From Serratia bockelmannii (GTDB taxonomy: Bacteria > Pseudomonadota > Gammaproteobacteria > Enterobacterales > Enterobacteriaceae): 64,000 nucleotides of DNA. The translations under genes and the position numbers were made by a program. The notes beneath the pieces were generated by a model that saw only the letters and a list, made by a program, of their open reading frames with translations, searched no databases and had not been told where the DNA came from. The stretch spans positions 1,240,001-1,304,000 of the forward strand of contig NZ_VOUX01000033.1 in NCBI RefSeq assembly GCF_008011855.1. The letters run 5' to 3'. Positions 8,660-15,050 of the stretch are shown piece by piece (positions within the stretch are counted from its first letter, which is position 1; each line of letters begins with the position of its first letter).

Positions 8660-9322
8660 ATGCAAGGAAATCTCAAGCTCTATGGCCTTTTTGTTGGCCT
8701 GACGGTGACCATTATGATCACCTGCGACACGTTGGTTTATAAGGTCTTTGATATCTATGGTTTTAAAATAACGGCAAGCGGCATTGTATTCTCCTTGTGT
8801 TTCTTGATATCCACATTGCTGACTGAGGTTTATGGCTATAAATTGTCGGTAAGAGCAATATGGATCATGGTGTTCTGCCAAAGTTTATATGTCATAATAC
8901 TTAATCTCTCAGCCGTTATTCAGCCAGAAAACAACGATATCGCCACACACTATTATTCTTTATACCATGAATTCTGGCGAGTCATGATCGGCACCTGGGT
9001 GTCCGTTCCGGTCGCTTATTTCGTCAATGGTTTTATTATTTCAAAGATGAAGATTATCTTCTCCGGCAAATACTTCTTTATCCGATATATTGTTGGCTCC
9101 ATGTCTACACAGGCCGCCCTGTTGCTGACAGCCTATCCGATCAGTCTTTCAGGAAAATACACCTTCATGGAGTTGGTTAATATCATAAGCACGACGTGGT
9201 CTTATAAAGTTGTCGTCTCTATTGTATTACTGCCGCTCGCCATCGCCTTAGTCGAGTGGGTGAAGAAGATAGAAAACACCGATCATTATGATTGGGGCAC
9301 CTCATACAATCCATTTAAGTAA
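8660..9322 (+). CDS. VUT/YhhQ-family membrane transporter (queuosine-precursor transporter-like)
   Basis: This 220-residue protein has about six hydrophobic segments and the family's signature region near the N-terminus: a membrane-embedded Asp (CDTLVYKVFDI) followed by GFKITASGIVFSLCFLI and LLTEVYGY. COG1738 (YhhQ/VUT) proteins import queuosine precursors such as preQ0 or preQ1; whether this one does is inferred. The C-terminus (HYDWGTSYNPF) is a charged cytoplasmic tail. Start ATG 8660 follows AAGGAA. The phosphodiesterase gene begins 18 bp after its stop, so the two are probably one operon. Its codon and base usage is AT-richer than the ttr and rcs genes, consistent with transfer. Housekeeping yhhQ would normally be elsewhere, so this is likely an extra paralogue. 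Confidence 0.85.
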   Translation: MQGNLKLYGLFVGLTVTIMITCDTLVYKVFDIYGFKITASGIVFSLCFLISTLLTEVYGYKLSVRAIWIMVFCQSLYVIILNLSAVIQPENNDIATHYYSLYHEFWRVMIGTWVSVPVAYFVNGFIISKMKIIFSGKYFFIRYIVGSMSTQAALLLTAYPISLSGKYTFMELVNIISTTWSYKVVVSIVLLPLAIALVEWVKKIENTDHYDWGTSYNPFK

Positions 9323-9339
9323 TATCAACAGGGTCTCGC

Positions 9340-10071
9340 ATGAAAGTAATTCAGATTAGCGACATACATATTATGCCTAATGAAAGCGCGCTGGCTTCGA
9401 AGCATCTTGCTAATTTCGACAGGGCCATTGACTTCATTAATGCCAATGCCGATAAAATCAATGCCGACTTAATCATTGTGACGGGTGACATCTCTCATGA
9501 TGGCGATATCCCCTCTTATGAGCGCTTCTTTAAGATAATGAACCGCACTTCCTTACCTTTCTATTTTTTCCCAGGCAACCACGACAACAAAAAGAACCTG
9601 GACGATGCAGCCAGTAAGCAGGGTGGCAGCTACGATATAAACTCGTTTGAAGATGACGAATGGCGCATGCTCAGCATCGACTCGGTGGTTGATAATGAAG
9701 ATTTCGGCAGAATCTCGACGCAATCGCTCGACACGCTTGAAAAAGCCATCGTCGCAAGTGACAATAAAAAGGTCGCCGTCTTCTTGCATCATCATCCTAT
9801 TCCGGTAGGCACCCCGATTGTTGATAGCTGTATGTTAAACAATGCCGAGGAGTTTTTGAGCCTCTGCCAACGATTAAACGTTAAGTTTATCGGCTCAGGC
9901 CATGCACATACGCTATTCCAAAGAAAGCTGGGGGAAACCTTAGTCTCTGTTTCCCCGGCGATTTGTTCGCAATGGAAGAACGGCACAAGCGCTGTCAGCA
10001 GCATAGACAATTCGGCTTTCAGCGTGATTACGTTCGATGAGCATATTCACGTCGAACCCTGGTTTATTTAA
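9340..10071 (+). CDS. CpdA-like calcineurin-type phosphodiesterase (class III)
   Basis: A 243-residue metallophosphoesterase with a complete set of metal-binding motifs: D8-x-H10, GD at 49-50 followed by ISHDG, GNHD at 79-82, the HHH motif at 150-152, and GHAH at 187-190. The HHHPIPVG segment and the GHxH region followed by VSPAICSQW closely follow CpdA, the cyclic-AMP phosphodiesterase, so a cyclic nucleotide or other phosphodiester is a plausible substrate. This is not proven from sequence. It follows the VUT transporter by 18 bp. Its stop overlaps the 3' end of the convergent gene at 10064 by 8 bp. The housekeeping cpdA of enterobacteria lies in another context (near parE), so this is probably a paralogue acquired with the cassette. 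Confidence 0.8.
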   Translation: MKVIQISDIHIMPNESALASKHLANFDRAIDFINANADKINADLIIVTGDISHDGDIPSYERFFKIMNRTSLPFYFFPGNHDNKKNLDDAASKQGGSYDINSFEDDEWRMLSIDSVVDNEDFGRISTQSLDTLEKAIVASDNKKVAVFLHHHPIPVGTPIVDSCMLNNAEEFLSLCQRLNVKFIGSGHAHTLFQRKLGETLVSVSPAICSQWKNGTSAVSSIDNSAFSVITFDEHIHVEPWFI

Positions 10072-10552
10072 TCAACGTCAGTATTGTTTTTTTAGACCTG
10101 TCGCTTTTCTTAGCATTTTTCAATGAGGCAGAGAGTGCTCTGCCTTCCTTTACCCCGGCATAGAAGGCTATTTTCGTCGCATCCAAGGACTCGGTTTTGT
10201 CGACAAGATCGCGATCCCTTAGAAAATCCGCCCCTGATATTGATATCGAATCAACATCGTTTTTCAACGTCCACATACAGTTTCGTTTCTCTTCATGAAT
10301 CGACAGTTTGGCCGAGGCGATTTTTATTTTAGATTCGGTCTCGGCGATAAAAGCGATATCTTTCGGATTAACATGCCTGAGAAAATCGCCCTCGATGAGT
10401 TGCCCCCAGTTTTTTTTCACGAAAGTATGGGTGCCAAACTCTTTGAAAAGCCAATATCCATCCGCCGTTCGGATCACGCTACGATCTAACGTATAGAGGT
10501 AACTGGGAGAGTATATTTTTCTTAACCTTCTCATTATGTTAAATAAGTCCAT
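10064..10552 (-). CDS. Uncharacterised protein coupled to the XRE/S24 regulator
   Basis: I do not recognise this 162-residue protein. It is basic, with many Lys/Arg at the C-terminus (residues about 140-162), has no signal peptide or membrane segment, and has an aromatic-rich middle (YWLFKEFGTHTFVKKNW). Its ATG follows the regulator's TAA directly (TAAATG), and AGAGG lies about 10 bases before it in the end of that gene, so translation is coupled to the regulator. Its 3' end overlaps the convergent phosphodiesterase gene. It could be a partner or modulator of the regulator, or an effector; neither is shown by the sequence. Confidence 0.65.
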   Translation of the reverse strand: MDLFNIMRRLRKIYSPSYLYTLDRSVIRTADGYWLFKEFGTHTFVKKNWGQLIEGDFLRHVNPKDIAFIAETESKIKIASAKLSIHEEKRNCMWTLKNDVDSISISGADFLRDRDLVDKTESLDATKIAFYAGVKEGRALSASLKNAKKSDRSKKTILTLIK

Positions 10553-11167
10553 TTATTTCAGCCTCTTTATCATTTTCAATAGAACACCGACGATCGCATA
10601 ATCGCTATAGGACTTCACACTGCTATCTGAATCTAATGAGATGTTTGTAAACAACAAGTCGCCGTCGGAAACAAAAACTCGCCTTAAGCATATTGGGTAA
10701 TTTTTCAGCTTAACCAGGACGATATCGCCATCGCAAAATGGCTCCTTGAGCGAGATCACACAATACGTTCCACGGTCTAATTCAGGCGACAGTGAATTAT
10801 TCGTTATCTCTACCACAAACAGCGAATCGTCCGTCATGTCATCGACTTCTGTCGTATAGGTATCTGCCGTTCTGATCGTGTTGGCCAGAAAACGTTCTAC
10901 ATCGCTGTAGCTAATGAGTGGAAGCGATCTCACATTGTGTTTGGCCTCTCCCGTGACGCTTAAATCCTTGTCAGTCAGCTCCCCTACTTTTACGCTGAAA
11001 AATTCACCAATGGACGCAAGCGTAGAGATCGTGGGATTCCCCACGCCTTTCCTCAGATTATTGATCGTGGCAATACCTATCCCTGTTTCGCTGCTCAACC
11101 GACTGGCGTCAATCCCGTGCATGCGCATGAGGTAAGTAAGGTTTTCACCTATCATTTTCAATGACAT
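10553..11167 (-). CDS. XRE-type regulator with a degenerate LexA/CI-like S24 domain
   Basis: A 204-residue protein: an XRE helix-turn-helix (about residues 5-62, with the SSETGIGIATINNLRKG turn), then a LexA/CI-like C-terminal domain. Ser125 sits in the S24 nucleophile motif (NNSLSPELDRG), but the expected catalytic Lys is Arg162 in PICLRRV, and the Ala-Gly cleavage site is missing (SLPLISYSDVERF). So self-cleavage is unlikely. I chose the ATG at 11167. An upstream in-frame ATG at 11206 overlaps the TATAAT of a likely -10 and has no SD, while AGAAGA precedes 11167. It would regulate the cassette and itself; an inverted repeat lies upstream at 11226-11244. Confidence 0.8.
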   Translation of the reverse strand: MSLKMIGENLTYLMRMHGIDASRLSSETGIGIATINNLRKGVGNPTISTLASIGEFFSVKVGELTDKDLSVTGEAKHNVRSLPLISYSDVERFLANTIRTADTYTTEVDDMTDDSLFVVEITNNSLSPELDRGTYCVISLKEPFCDGDIVLVKLKNYPICLRRVFVSDGDLLFTNISLDSDSSVKSYSDYAIVGVLLKMIKRLK

Positions 11168-11203
11168 ACCATTTTCTTCTGATATTTTAATGTTGTTTGG
11201 TTG

Positions 11204-11213
11204 CATTATAATG
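11204..11213. promoter_or_regulatory. Palindromic -10 region upstream of the XRE/S24 gene
   Basis: CATTATAATG is a 10-bp perfect palindrome that contains TATAAT on both strands. On the minus strand it can serve as the -10 of the regulator gene. No good -35 box was found, so the promoter call is tentative. Confidence 0.35.
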
Positions 11214-11225
11214 TTTTAAACCTAT

Positions 11226-11244
11226 ACTTTAGCGTCATTAAAGT
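11226..11244. promoter_or_regulatory. Inverted repeat, possible operator of the XRE/S24 regulator
   Basis: ACTTTA and TAAAGT face each other across a 7-base spacer, about 60 bp upstream of the regulator start and 15-35 bp upstream of its likely -10. Autoregulation is typical of this regulator class; the link is inferred. Confidence 0.4.
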
Positions 11245-11526
11245 GAATTAAAAACATTAAACCACTTCTAGGGTGGCTATGACAATGACTCGGGGCCTTT
11301 GGTATACGAAATATAAATACAATACATTGTAATATAATAATTTTATTTTGAATCACCGGTCTTGCCGAACATGACTGGCTGCCTTTTAAATGATTCAATT
11401 TACTTATAAAAATGCTGTCTGCACAGGCTAACTCATATGCCCGTTCATCAAACATCAGAGGCGCTTTACAACGCCCGGGATATCTTCATCGCATTCACGC
11501 CATAGCCGACGCAGGAGAAACCCAAA

Positions 11527-11904
11527 ATGCTAAACATTAACCCCGCAGCAATTTAACGCACAGAAGCCAACCTGGAGAGCAAATCGCATCCCGGTTCGAT
11601 AATTTTAAAGGAAATGAGATGAGTGCTTTATTCATCGCTCATCGAGCGACCATTGGCCAACACTCGGGATTTTTTCTCTGTCAGAACGCGAAGAAGCTGC
11701 GTCAGCGCCCGTAGCGCCGAGTTCCGGCGCATACCTGCATTGATCGATATTATGCCAAGAACGGCGACCAGAAAGGTGGCGTCGGGCCCCCAACACCAGG
11801 GAGCCCCCAGCCCGACGCCACCGCCTTACATACTGATTAGTAAGGGAGAAAAATGTAGGTTGCGGAGGATAATCGTGCCCTTTGAATATTCACGCACGAA
11901 GTGA
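11527..11904 (+). pseudogene. Possible broken reading frame
   Basis: A frame opening with MLNINPAAI behind AGGAGAAA is interrupted by TAA (codon 10) and TGA (codon 32), then stays open through 11904. A single C-to-T or G-to-T change could have made the first stop. The Arg/Ser/Pro-rich downstream part does not look strongly coding and I recognise no homologue, so chance is a real alternative. Confidence 0.2.
11775..11822. repeat. Perfect 13-bp inverted repeat with a 22-base loop
   Basis: GGTGGCGTCGGGC is mirrored by GCCCGACGCCACC, separated by 22 bases. It is GC-rich in an AT-rich stretch and could form a strong RNA or cruciform stem. No T-run follows on the plus strand and no A-run precedes it, so it is not a standard terminator. 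Confidence 0.5.
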
Positions 11905-12043
11905 GCGAGGAAAATGCAGACCACTGGCCAGACGTAAAGAAAAGATTCAGTGGCAGGCTTGGCAGCCCGCTGCGCAAGTAAGAATAAACGCCTTATGCAA
12001 AATTGCGCCCCCCTCTTGCCAACCCGCCTTCCTCAGGCCAGAA

Positions 12044-12063
12044 TACTGTACATTAAATCAGTG
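12044..12063. promoter_or_regulatory. LexA box of the dinI-family gene
   Basis: TACTGTACATTAAATCAGTG fits the LexA consensus: CTGT (12046-12049), eight bases, then TCAG, close to the final CAG of the consensus. It ends 14 bp before the DinI-family start, the expected place for SOS repression. Confidence 0.75.
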
Positions 12064-12077
12064 TTTACAGGTGAGTC

Positions 12078-12320
12078 ATGTTTGTAGAATTAGTGTACGA
12101 CAAGCGCAACGTCGCTGGGCTACCCAACGCCGCCGAGATTATTCGCAACGAGCTGGAAAAACGCGTGCATGTGCTGTTCCCGGAGGCGGAGGTGCGCGTG
12201 AAGCCGATGCAGGCCAACGGCCTGAACTCCGACGCCAGCAAAAGCGATCGTGAGAAGCTGAACCGAATGTTGGAAGAGATGTTCGAAGAAGCGGATCAGT
12301 GGCTGGTCACTGATATTTGA
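12078..12320 (+). CDS. DinI/MsgA-family SOS protein
   Basis: This 80-residue protein is of the DinI-like family, close to Salmonella MsgA in its start (MFVELVYDKRNV) and in the VKPMQANGL...DREKLNRMLEEMFEEADQWL helix. DinI proteins modulate RecA filaments and LexA cleavage in the SOS response. The acidic C-terminal helix (about residues 58-78) is the part known in DinI to contact RecA. AGGTGAG precedes the ATG, and a LexA box overlaps the promoter region. A hairpin at 12331-12355 ends the transcript. Whether it acts as DinI or as MsgA cannot be decided here. Confidence 0.88.
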   Translation: MFVELVYDKRNVAGLPNAAEIIRNELEKRVHVLFPEAEVRVKPMQANGLNSDASKSDREKLNRMLEEMFEEADQWLVTDI

Positions 12321-12330
12321 ACCCTGTCTG

Positions 12331-12358
12331 ATAGCCGGACTCGCCCACCGGCTATATT
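12331..12358 (+). terminator. Terminator hairpin after the dinI-family gene
   Basis: ATAGCCGG and CCGGCTAT form a perfect 8-bp stem, followed by ATTTC. It starts 10 bp after the stop codon. The T-run is short, so termination may be weak. Confidence 0.5.
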
Positions 12359-12510
12359 TCCGCCAGTATATGCAAACGTTCAGCCCTTGGCTAATGGGAT
12401 TGACGCGGTGCCTCCCCCATCCGGTTATCGGTTGGTTAATGTTAATATCGATGCTATTCGAAGCGCGCACTGCTGCAGTGTGCACTTTTCTAGCGCACCA
12501 ATACCATAAC

Positions 12511-12537
12511 AAAAAGCCCCAGCATCGCTGCTGGGGC
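12511..12537 (-). terminator. Rho-independent terminator of the tRNA unit
   Basis: On the minus strand GCCCCAGC / GCTGGGGC is followed by five T residues (plus-strand A-run 12511-12515). It lies 9 bases after the CCA end of tRNA-Thr. Confidence 0.85.
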
Positions 12538-12545
12538 CTCTGTCA

Positions 12546-12621
<76 letters not shown>

Positions 12622-12627
12622 TGAATT

Positions 12628-12715
12628 TGGCGGAAGGACAGAGATTCGAACTCTGGGAGCTGTTACACTCGACGGTTTTCAAGACCGTTGCCTTAAACCA
12701 CTCGGCCATCCTTCC
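12628..12715 (-). tRNA. serT: tRNA-Ser (anticodon TGA)
   Basis: An 88-nt class II tRNA on the minus strand. It starts GGAAGGATGGCCGAG, has the anticodon stem-loop ACGGT-CTTGAAA-ACCGT (anticodon TGA), a long variable arm and ends CTTCCGCCA. Its size and anticodon match enterobacterial serT. Six bases separate it from tRNA-Thr. Confidence 0.93.
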
Positions 12716-12828
12716 AATGGGCGCTGATATTAGCGATACCGTTATGAAATGTCTATCGTTTTGATGCAAAAAAATGGCACAACCGGTGCAGTTGCCTAAA
12801 CTTCAGGCCTTAAACGCTTAAAAAATGA

Positions 12829-12856
12829 AAAGCCCCGCGCAAGCGAGGCTTTTTTG
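12829..12856. terminator. Terminator downstream of osmE
   Basis: A GC hairpin (AGCCCCGC...GCGAGGCT) with A residues before it and a T-run (TTTTTT) after it, so it could work in both directions. It lies 17 bp after the osmE stop on the minus strand. Confidence 0.75.
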
Positions 12857-12872
12857 GTCGGCCGAAACGCGA

Positions 12873-13202
12873 TTATTTCGGCTGAGAATCGTAGTCTGAA
12901 CAGGTTTGATAGCCCTTGTTCATGACATGGCCCGTGTCGTTGTAGCTGACAAAGTAGGTTTGCACCTTGCCGTCGCGCGGCGCCACCGCATAGGTGTCGC
13001 AGGTGCCCTGCGCATGAACCAGTGTGGCAGTGGTCGACGGTGGACCCGCGATAGCCCGCACCTGCTGCTTGGTCATCCCTACTTTGACATCGCTGACCAC
13101 CGGCTCATTGACATAGCTGGCTGCGCGATCATAGGTGGTACAACCGGCAAGAATGGAGAATACCGCCGCAGTGCCGACGGCCAAAACCAACTTCTTCGTC
13201 AT
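12873..13202 (-). CDS. osmE: OsmE, osmotically induced outer-membrane lipoprotein
   Basis: A 109-residue lipoprotein precursor. A signal sequence ends in the lipobox LAGC (Cys 21), so it is lipidated and likely sorted to the outer membrane. The mature part is a SmpA/OmlA-like (BamE-type) fold with VGMTKQQVRAIAGPPS and TYFVSYNDTGHVMNKGYQTC, close to E. coli OsmE. The E. coli gene is induced by osmotic stress. AGAGGACAAG precedes the ATG. It has its own downstream terminator. Confidence 0.92.
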   Translation of the reverse strand: MTKKLVLAVGTAAVFSILAGCTTYDRAASYVNEPVVSDVKVGMTKQQVRAIAGPPSTTATLVHAQGTCDTYAVAPRDGKVQTYFVSYNDTGHVMNKGYQTCSDYDSQPK

Positions 13203-13328
13203 AGCTTGTCCTCTTGGAGTGCATTTGTTGTTCCCTAAGTCTAGAAGCGGGAAGGCTTTTCTACAAATTCCCCTTTGTCGATCGGTGCGCTTTTGCTCTC
13301 AAAAGGCCATCGCAGCATCCCATCAGAT

Positions 13329-13796
13329 TCAAAAACCGAAATCGCTCAGGGCCGGGACATCGTCCGGGCGCCGGCCGAGCGGCCAATGAAAACGCCGATC
13401 CTGTTCGCGGATCGGCATGTCGTTGATGCAGGCGTGACGGTTGATCATCAGCCCCTCCTGATTGAACTCCCAGTTCTCATTGCCGAAGCTGCGATACCAG
13501 TTGCCGGAATCGTCGCGCCATTCATAGGCAAAACGCACCGCGATGCGCGCGCCGTCAAACGCCCACAGCTCCTTAATCAGCCGATACTCTAGTTCTTTCG
13601 CCCACTTGCGTTGCAAAAAGCCGACCACCGCCGCGCGCCCATCGACAAATTCCGCGCGGTTACGCCAGTGGGTATCGAGGGAATACACCTGCGATACACG
13701 TTCGGGATCGCGGCTATTCCAGGCATCCTCCGCCAGCCGCACCTTCTCGATAGCGGATTCGCGGGTAAAAGGCGGCAATGGGGGTTTAATGCTCAT
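13329..13796 (-). CDS. NTF2-like protein (DUF1348)
   Basis: A 155-residue NTF2/SnoaL-fold protein of the DUF1348 type, recognised by the [18 protein letters not shown] and SFGNENWEF stretches and the C-terminal [13 protein letters not shown]. The molecular role of the family is not established. It is divergent from the TetR regulator gene. Two copies of a TetR-type operator lie between the two starts, so this gene is very likely the main target of that regulator. AGGAGATAA precedes its ATG. Confidence 0.85.
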   Translation of the reverse strand: MSIKPPLPPFTRESAIEKVRLAEDAWNSRDPERVSQVYSLDTHWRNRAEFVDGRAAVVGFLQRKWAKELEYRLIKELWAFDGARIAVRFAYEWRDDSGNWYRSFGNENWEFNQEGLMINRHACINDMPIREQDRRFHWPLGRRPDDVPALSDFGF

Positions 13797-13819
13797 GTTT
13801 ATCTCCTGAGTGTAGGCGT

Positions 13820-13837
13820 GTAGACAACTCTGTCTAC
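13820..13837. promoter_or_regulatory. TetR-family operator 1
   Basis: A perfect inverted repeat, GTAGACA-ACTC-TGTCTAC, 24 bp from the DUF1348 start. It is the reverse complement of operator 2, so the spacer reads oppositely. Confidence 0.8.
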
Positions 13838-13855
13838 GTCATTACGCTAGCGCAT

Positions 13856-13873
13856 GTAGACAGAGTTGTCTAC
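13856..13873. promoter_or_regulatory. TetR-family operator 2
   Basis: GTAGACA-GAGT-TGTCTAC, the same 18-bp palindrome as operator 1 with centres 36 bp apart and 28 bp upstream of the regulator start. Confidence 0.8.
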
Positions 13874-13900
13874 AATCACTCGGAAATAGCCTGGGAGAAA

Positions 13901-14482
13901 ATGATGACCGCCGATCTCAACGCCTTACCCGCCCGCCAGCGCATCCTGCTGACGGCGCACGATCTGTTTTATCAAGAAGGGATCCGCGCCACCGGCATCG
14001 ATCGCATCATCAAAGAATCGGGCGTGACCAAGGTGACCTTCTATCGCCACTTTCCCAGCAAGAATGATTTAATTACGGCGTTTTTGACCTATCGCCATCA
14101 GCAGTGGCTCACCTGGTTCAGCACATCGCTGGCCCATCATGTGGCGCAAACCGGTGGGCTGCTGCCGGCGTTGGCGCCCTGCCTGGCGGAGTGGTTCGAC
14201 GAACCGCGCTTTCGCGGCTGCGCATTTATCAATACGGCGGTGGAAATCGCCGATCTGCTGCCGGAAAGCCTGCACATCGCCAGCCGGCATAAGCGGCAAA
14301 TGGCGGAGGAACTGGCACGTCACCTGCCCGCCGGCCCACGGCGGGAACAGCAGGCAGCAATGCTGGCGATGCTGATCGACGGCGCCATCGTCAGAGTGCA
14401 GATAGAGCGGCAACCGCAGGCGGCGCTGCAGGTGCTGAATGCCGCTCTGGCGTTGCTGGCACAAGGCGGGGTCGATCAGTAA
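13901..14482 (+). CDS. TetR-family transcriptional repressor
   Basis: This 193-residue protein has a TetR-type helix-turn-helix (about residues 10-57: RILLTAHDLFYQEGI, then TGIDRIIKESGVTKVTFYRHF) and an all-helical ligand domain. Two neighbouring ATGs exist (13901, 13904), both after GGGAGAAA. It is divergent from the DUF1348 gene and flanked by two operators, so it should repress that gene and itself. Its 3' end overlaps the convergent VOC gene by 7 bp. The inducer is unknown. Confidence 0.9.
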   Translation: MMTADLNALPARQRILLTAHDLFYQEGIRATGIDRIIKESGVTKVTFYRHFPSKNDLITAFLTYRHQQWLTWFSTSLAHHVAQTGGLLPALAPCLAEWFDEPRFRGCAFINTAVEIADLLPESLHIASRHKRQMAEELARHLPAGPRREQQAAMLAMLIDGAIVRVQIERQPQAALQVLNAALALLAQGGVDQ

Positions 14483-14892
14483 TTGGCCCAGATGCCCGGC
14501 GTCACCAGTTCTAACAGGTGGGCGTCGGGATCGCGAAAATAAATACTCTCCCCGCCGTGTTCCCAGCGCATCCGCCCCTCAATCTCCACGCCGTTGGCCG
14601 TCAGATGCCGTTCCCAGTGTGGCAGTTGCGCTTTCGCCACCGCCAGCCCGATATGCGCTGGCCCCACGCCATCGTGCGCAGGAATAAACCCGGTAGGATA
14701 GTGCGCCCCGCGCAGCGAGTCGCCCTCGATAAACAGCAACAGTACGCTTCGATCGCCGACGTTATAGGCGCGAAACCGTTCGTTAGCGACCATCGCCGGC
14801 AGTTTCAGCACCTCCCGGTAAAAAGCGTCCGCGCGTTCAATATCGCTGACGTAGAGCACCGTTTCGATCACCTTGTCGATCTTGAGTTCCAT
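14476..14892 (-). CDS. VOC/glyoxalase-fold protein
   Basis: A 138-residue vicinal oxygen chelate protein with the paired beta-alpha-beta modules. The first opens with ETVLYVSDIERADAFYREVLKL and the last ends with the metal-site-like IYFRDPDAHLLEL. VOC proteins include dioxygenases, glyoxalases and resistance proteins; the substrate cannot be named. GGGGGAT precedes the ATG. It is convergent with the TetR gene. Confidence 0.85.
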   Translation of the reverse strand: MELKIDKVIETVLYVSDIERADAFYREVLKLPAMVANERFRAYNVGDRSVLLLFIEGDSLRGAHYPTGFIPAHDGVGPAHIGLAVAKAQLPHWERHLTANGVEIEGRMRWEHGGESIYFRDPDAHLLELVTPGIWANY

Positions 14893-15001
14893 ATCATCCC
14901 CCTCTTTTTCTGTACTGACAGCGTAGGCTTAGAGGAGGAAAACCACGGTGCTTCCCGTGCCGATAGCGGATCAATCCGTGCTTTTTTACCGGCTTACAGG
15001 C

Positions 15002-15028
15002 AAAAAAAACGCGGCCCGAAGGCCGCGC
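15002..15028 (-). terminator. ompC terminator
   Basis: On the minus strand CGCGGCC-TTCG-GGCCGCG is followed by eight T residues, 22 bp after the ompC stop codon. Confidence 0.9.
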
Positions 15029-15050
15029 GATGACGTTCACACTGAGGTGC

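Larger units (their letters stand above)
11245..12043. other. About 800 bp without a convincing gene, between the cassette and dinI
   Basis: The first part (to about 11450) is AT-rich and has no usable frames. From 11527 one plus-strand frame has an SD (AGGAGAAA) and an ATG, but carries TAA after nine codons and TGA after 31; the rest stays open to about 11904. A 31-codon frame starting at 11619 overlaps it. None matches a protein I know. The perfect stem at 11775-11822 lies here. Best read as degraded or non-coding sequence at the right edge of the accessory segment. Confidence 0.4.

Noticed and set aside
8492..8881. 129-codon minus-strand frame overlapping the VUT gene
   Set aside because: It is a shadow of the transporter, which has clear membrane segments and motifs.
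11222..11455. 77-codon minus-strand frame upstream of the XRE gene
   Set aside because: It shows no domain, lies in AT-rich control sequence and lacks a good SD.
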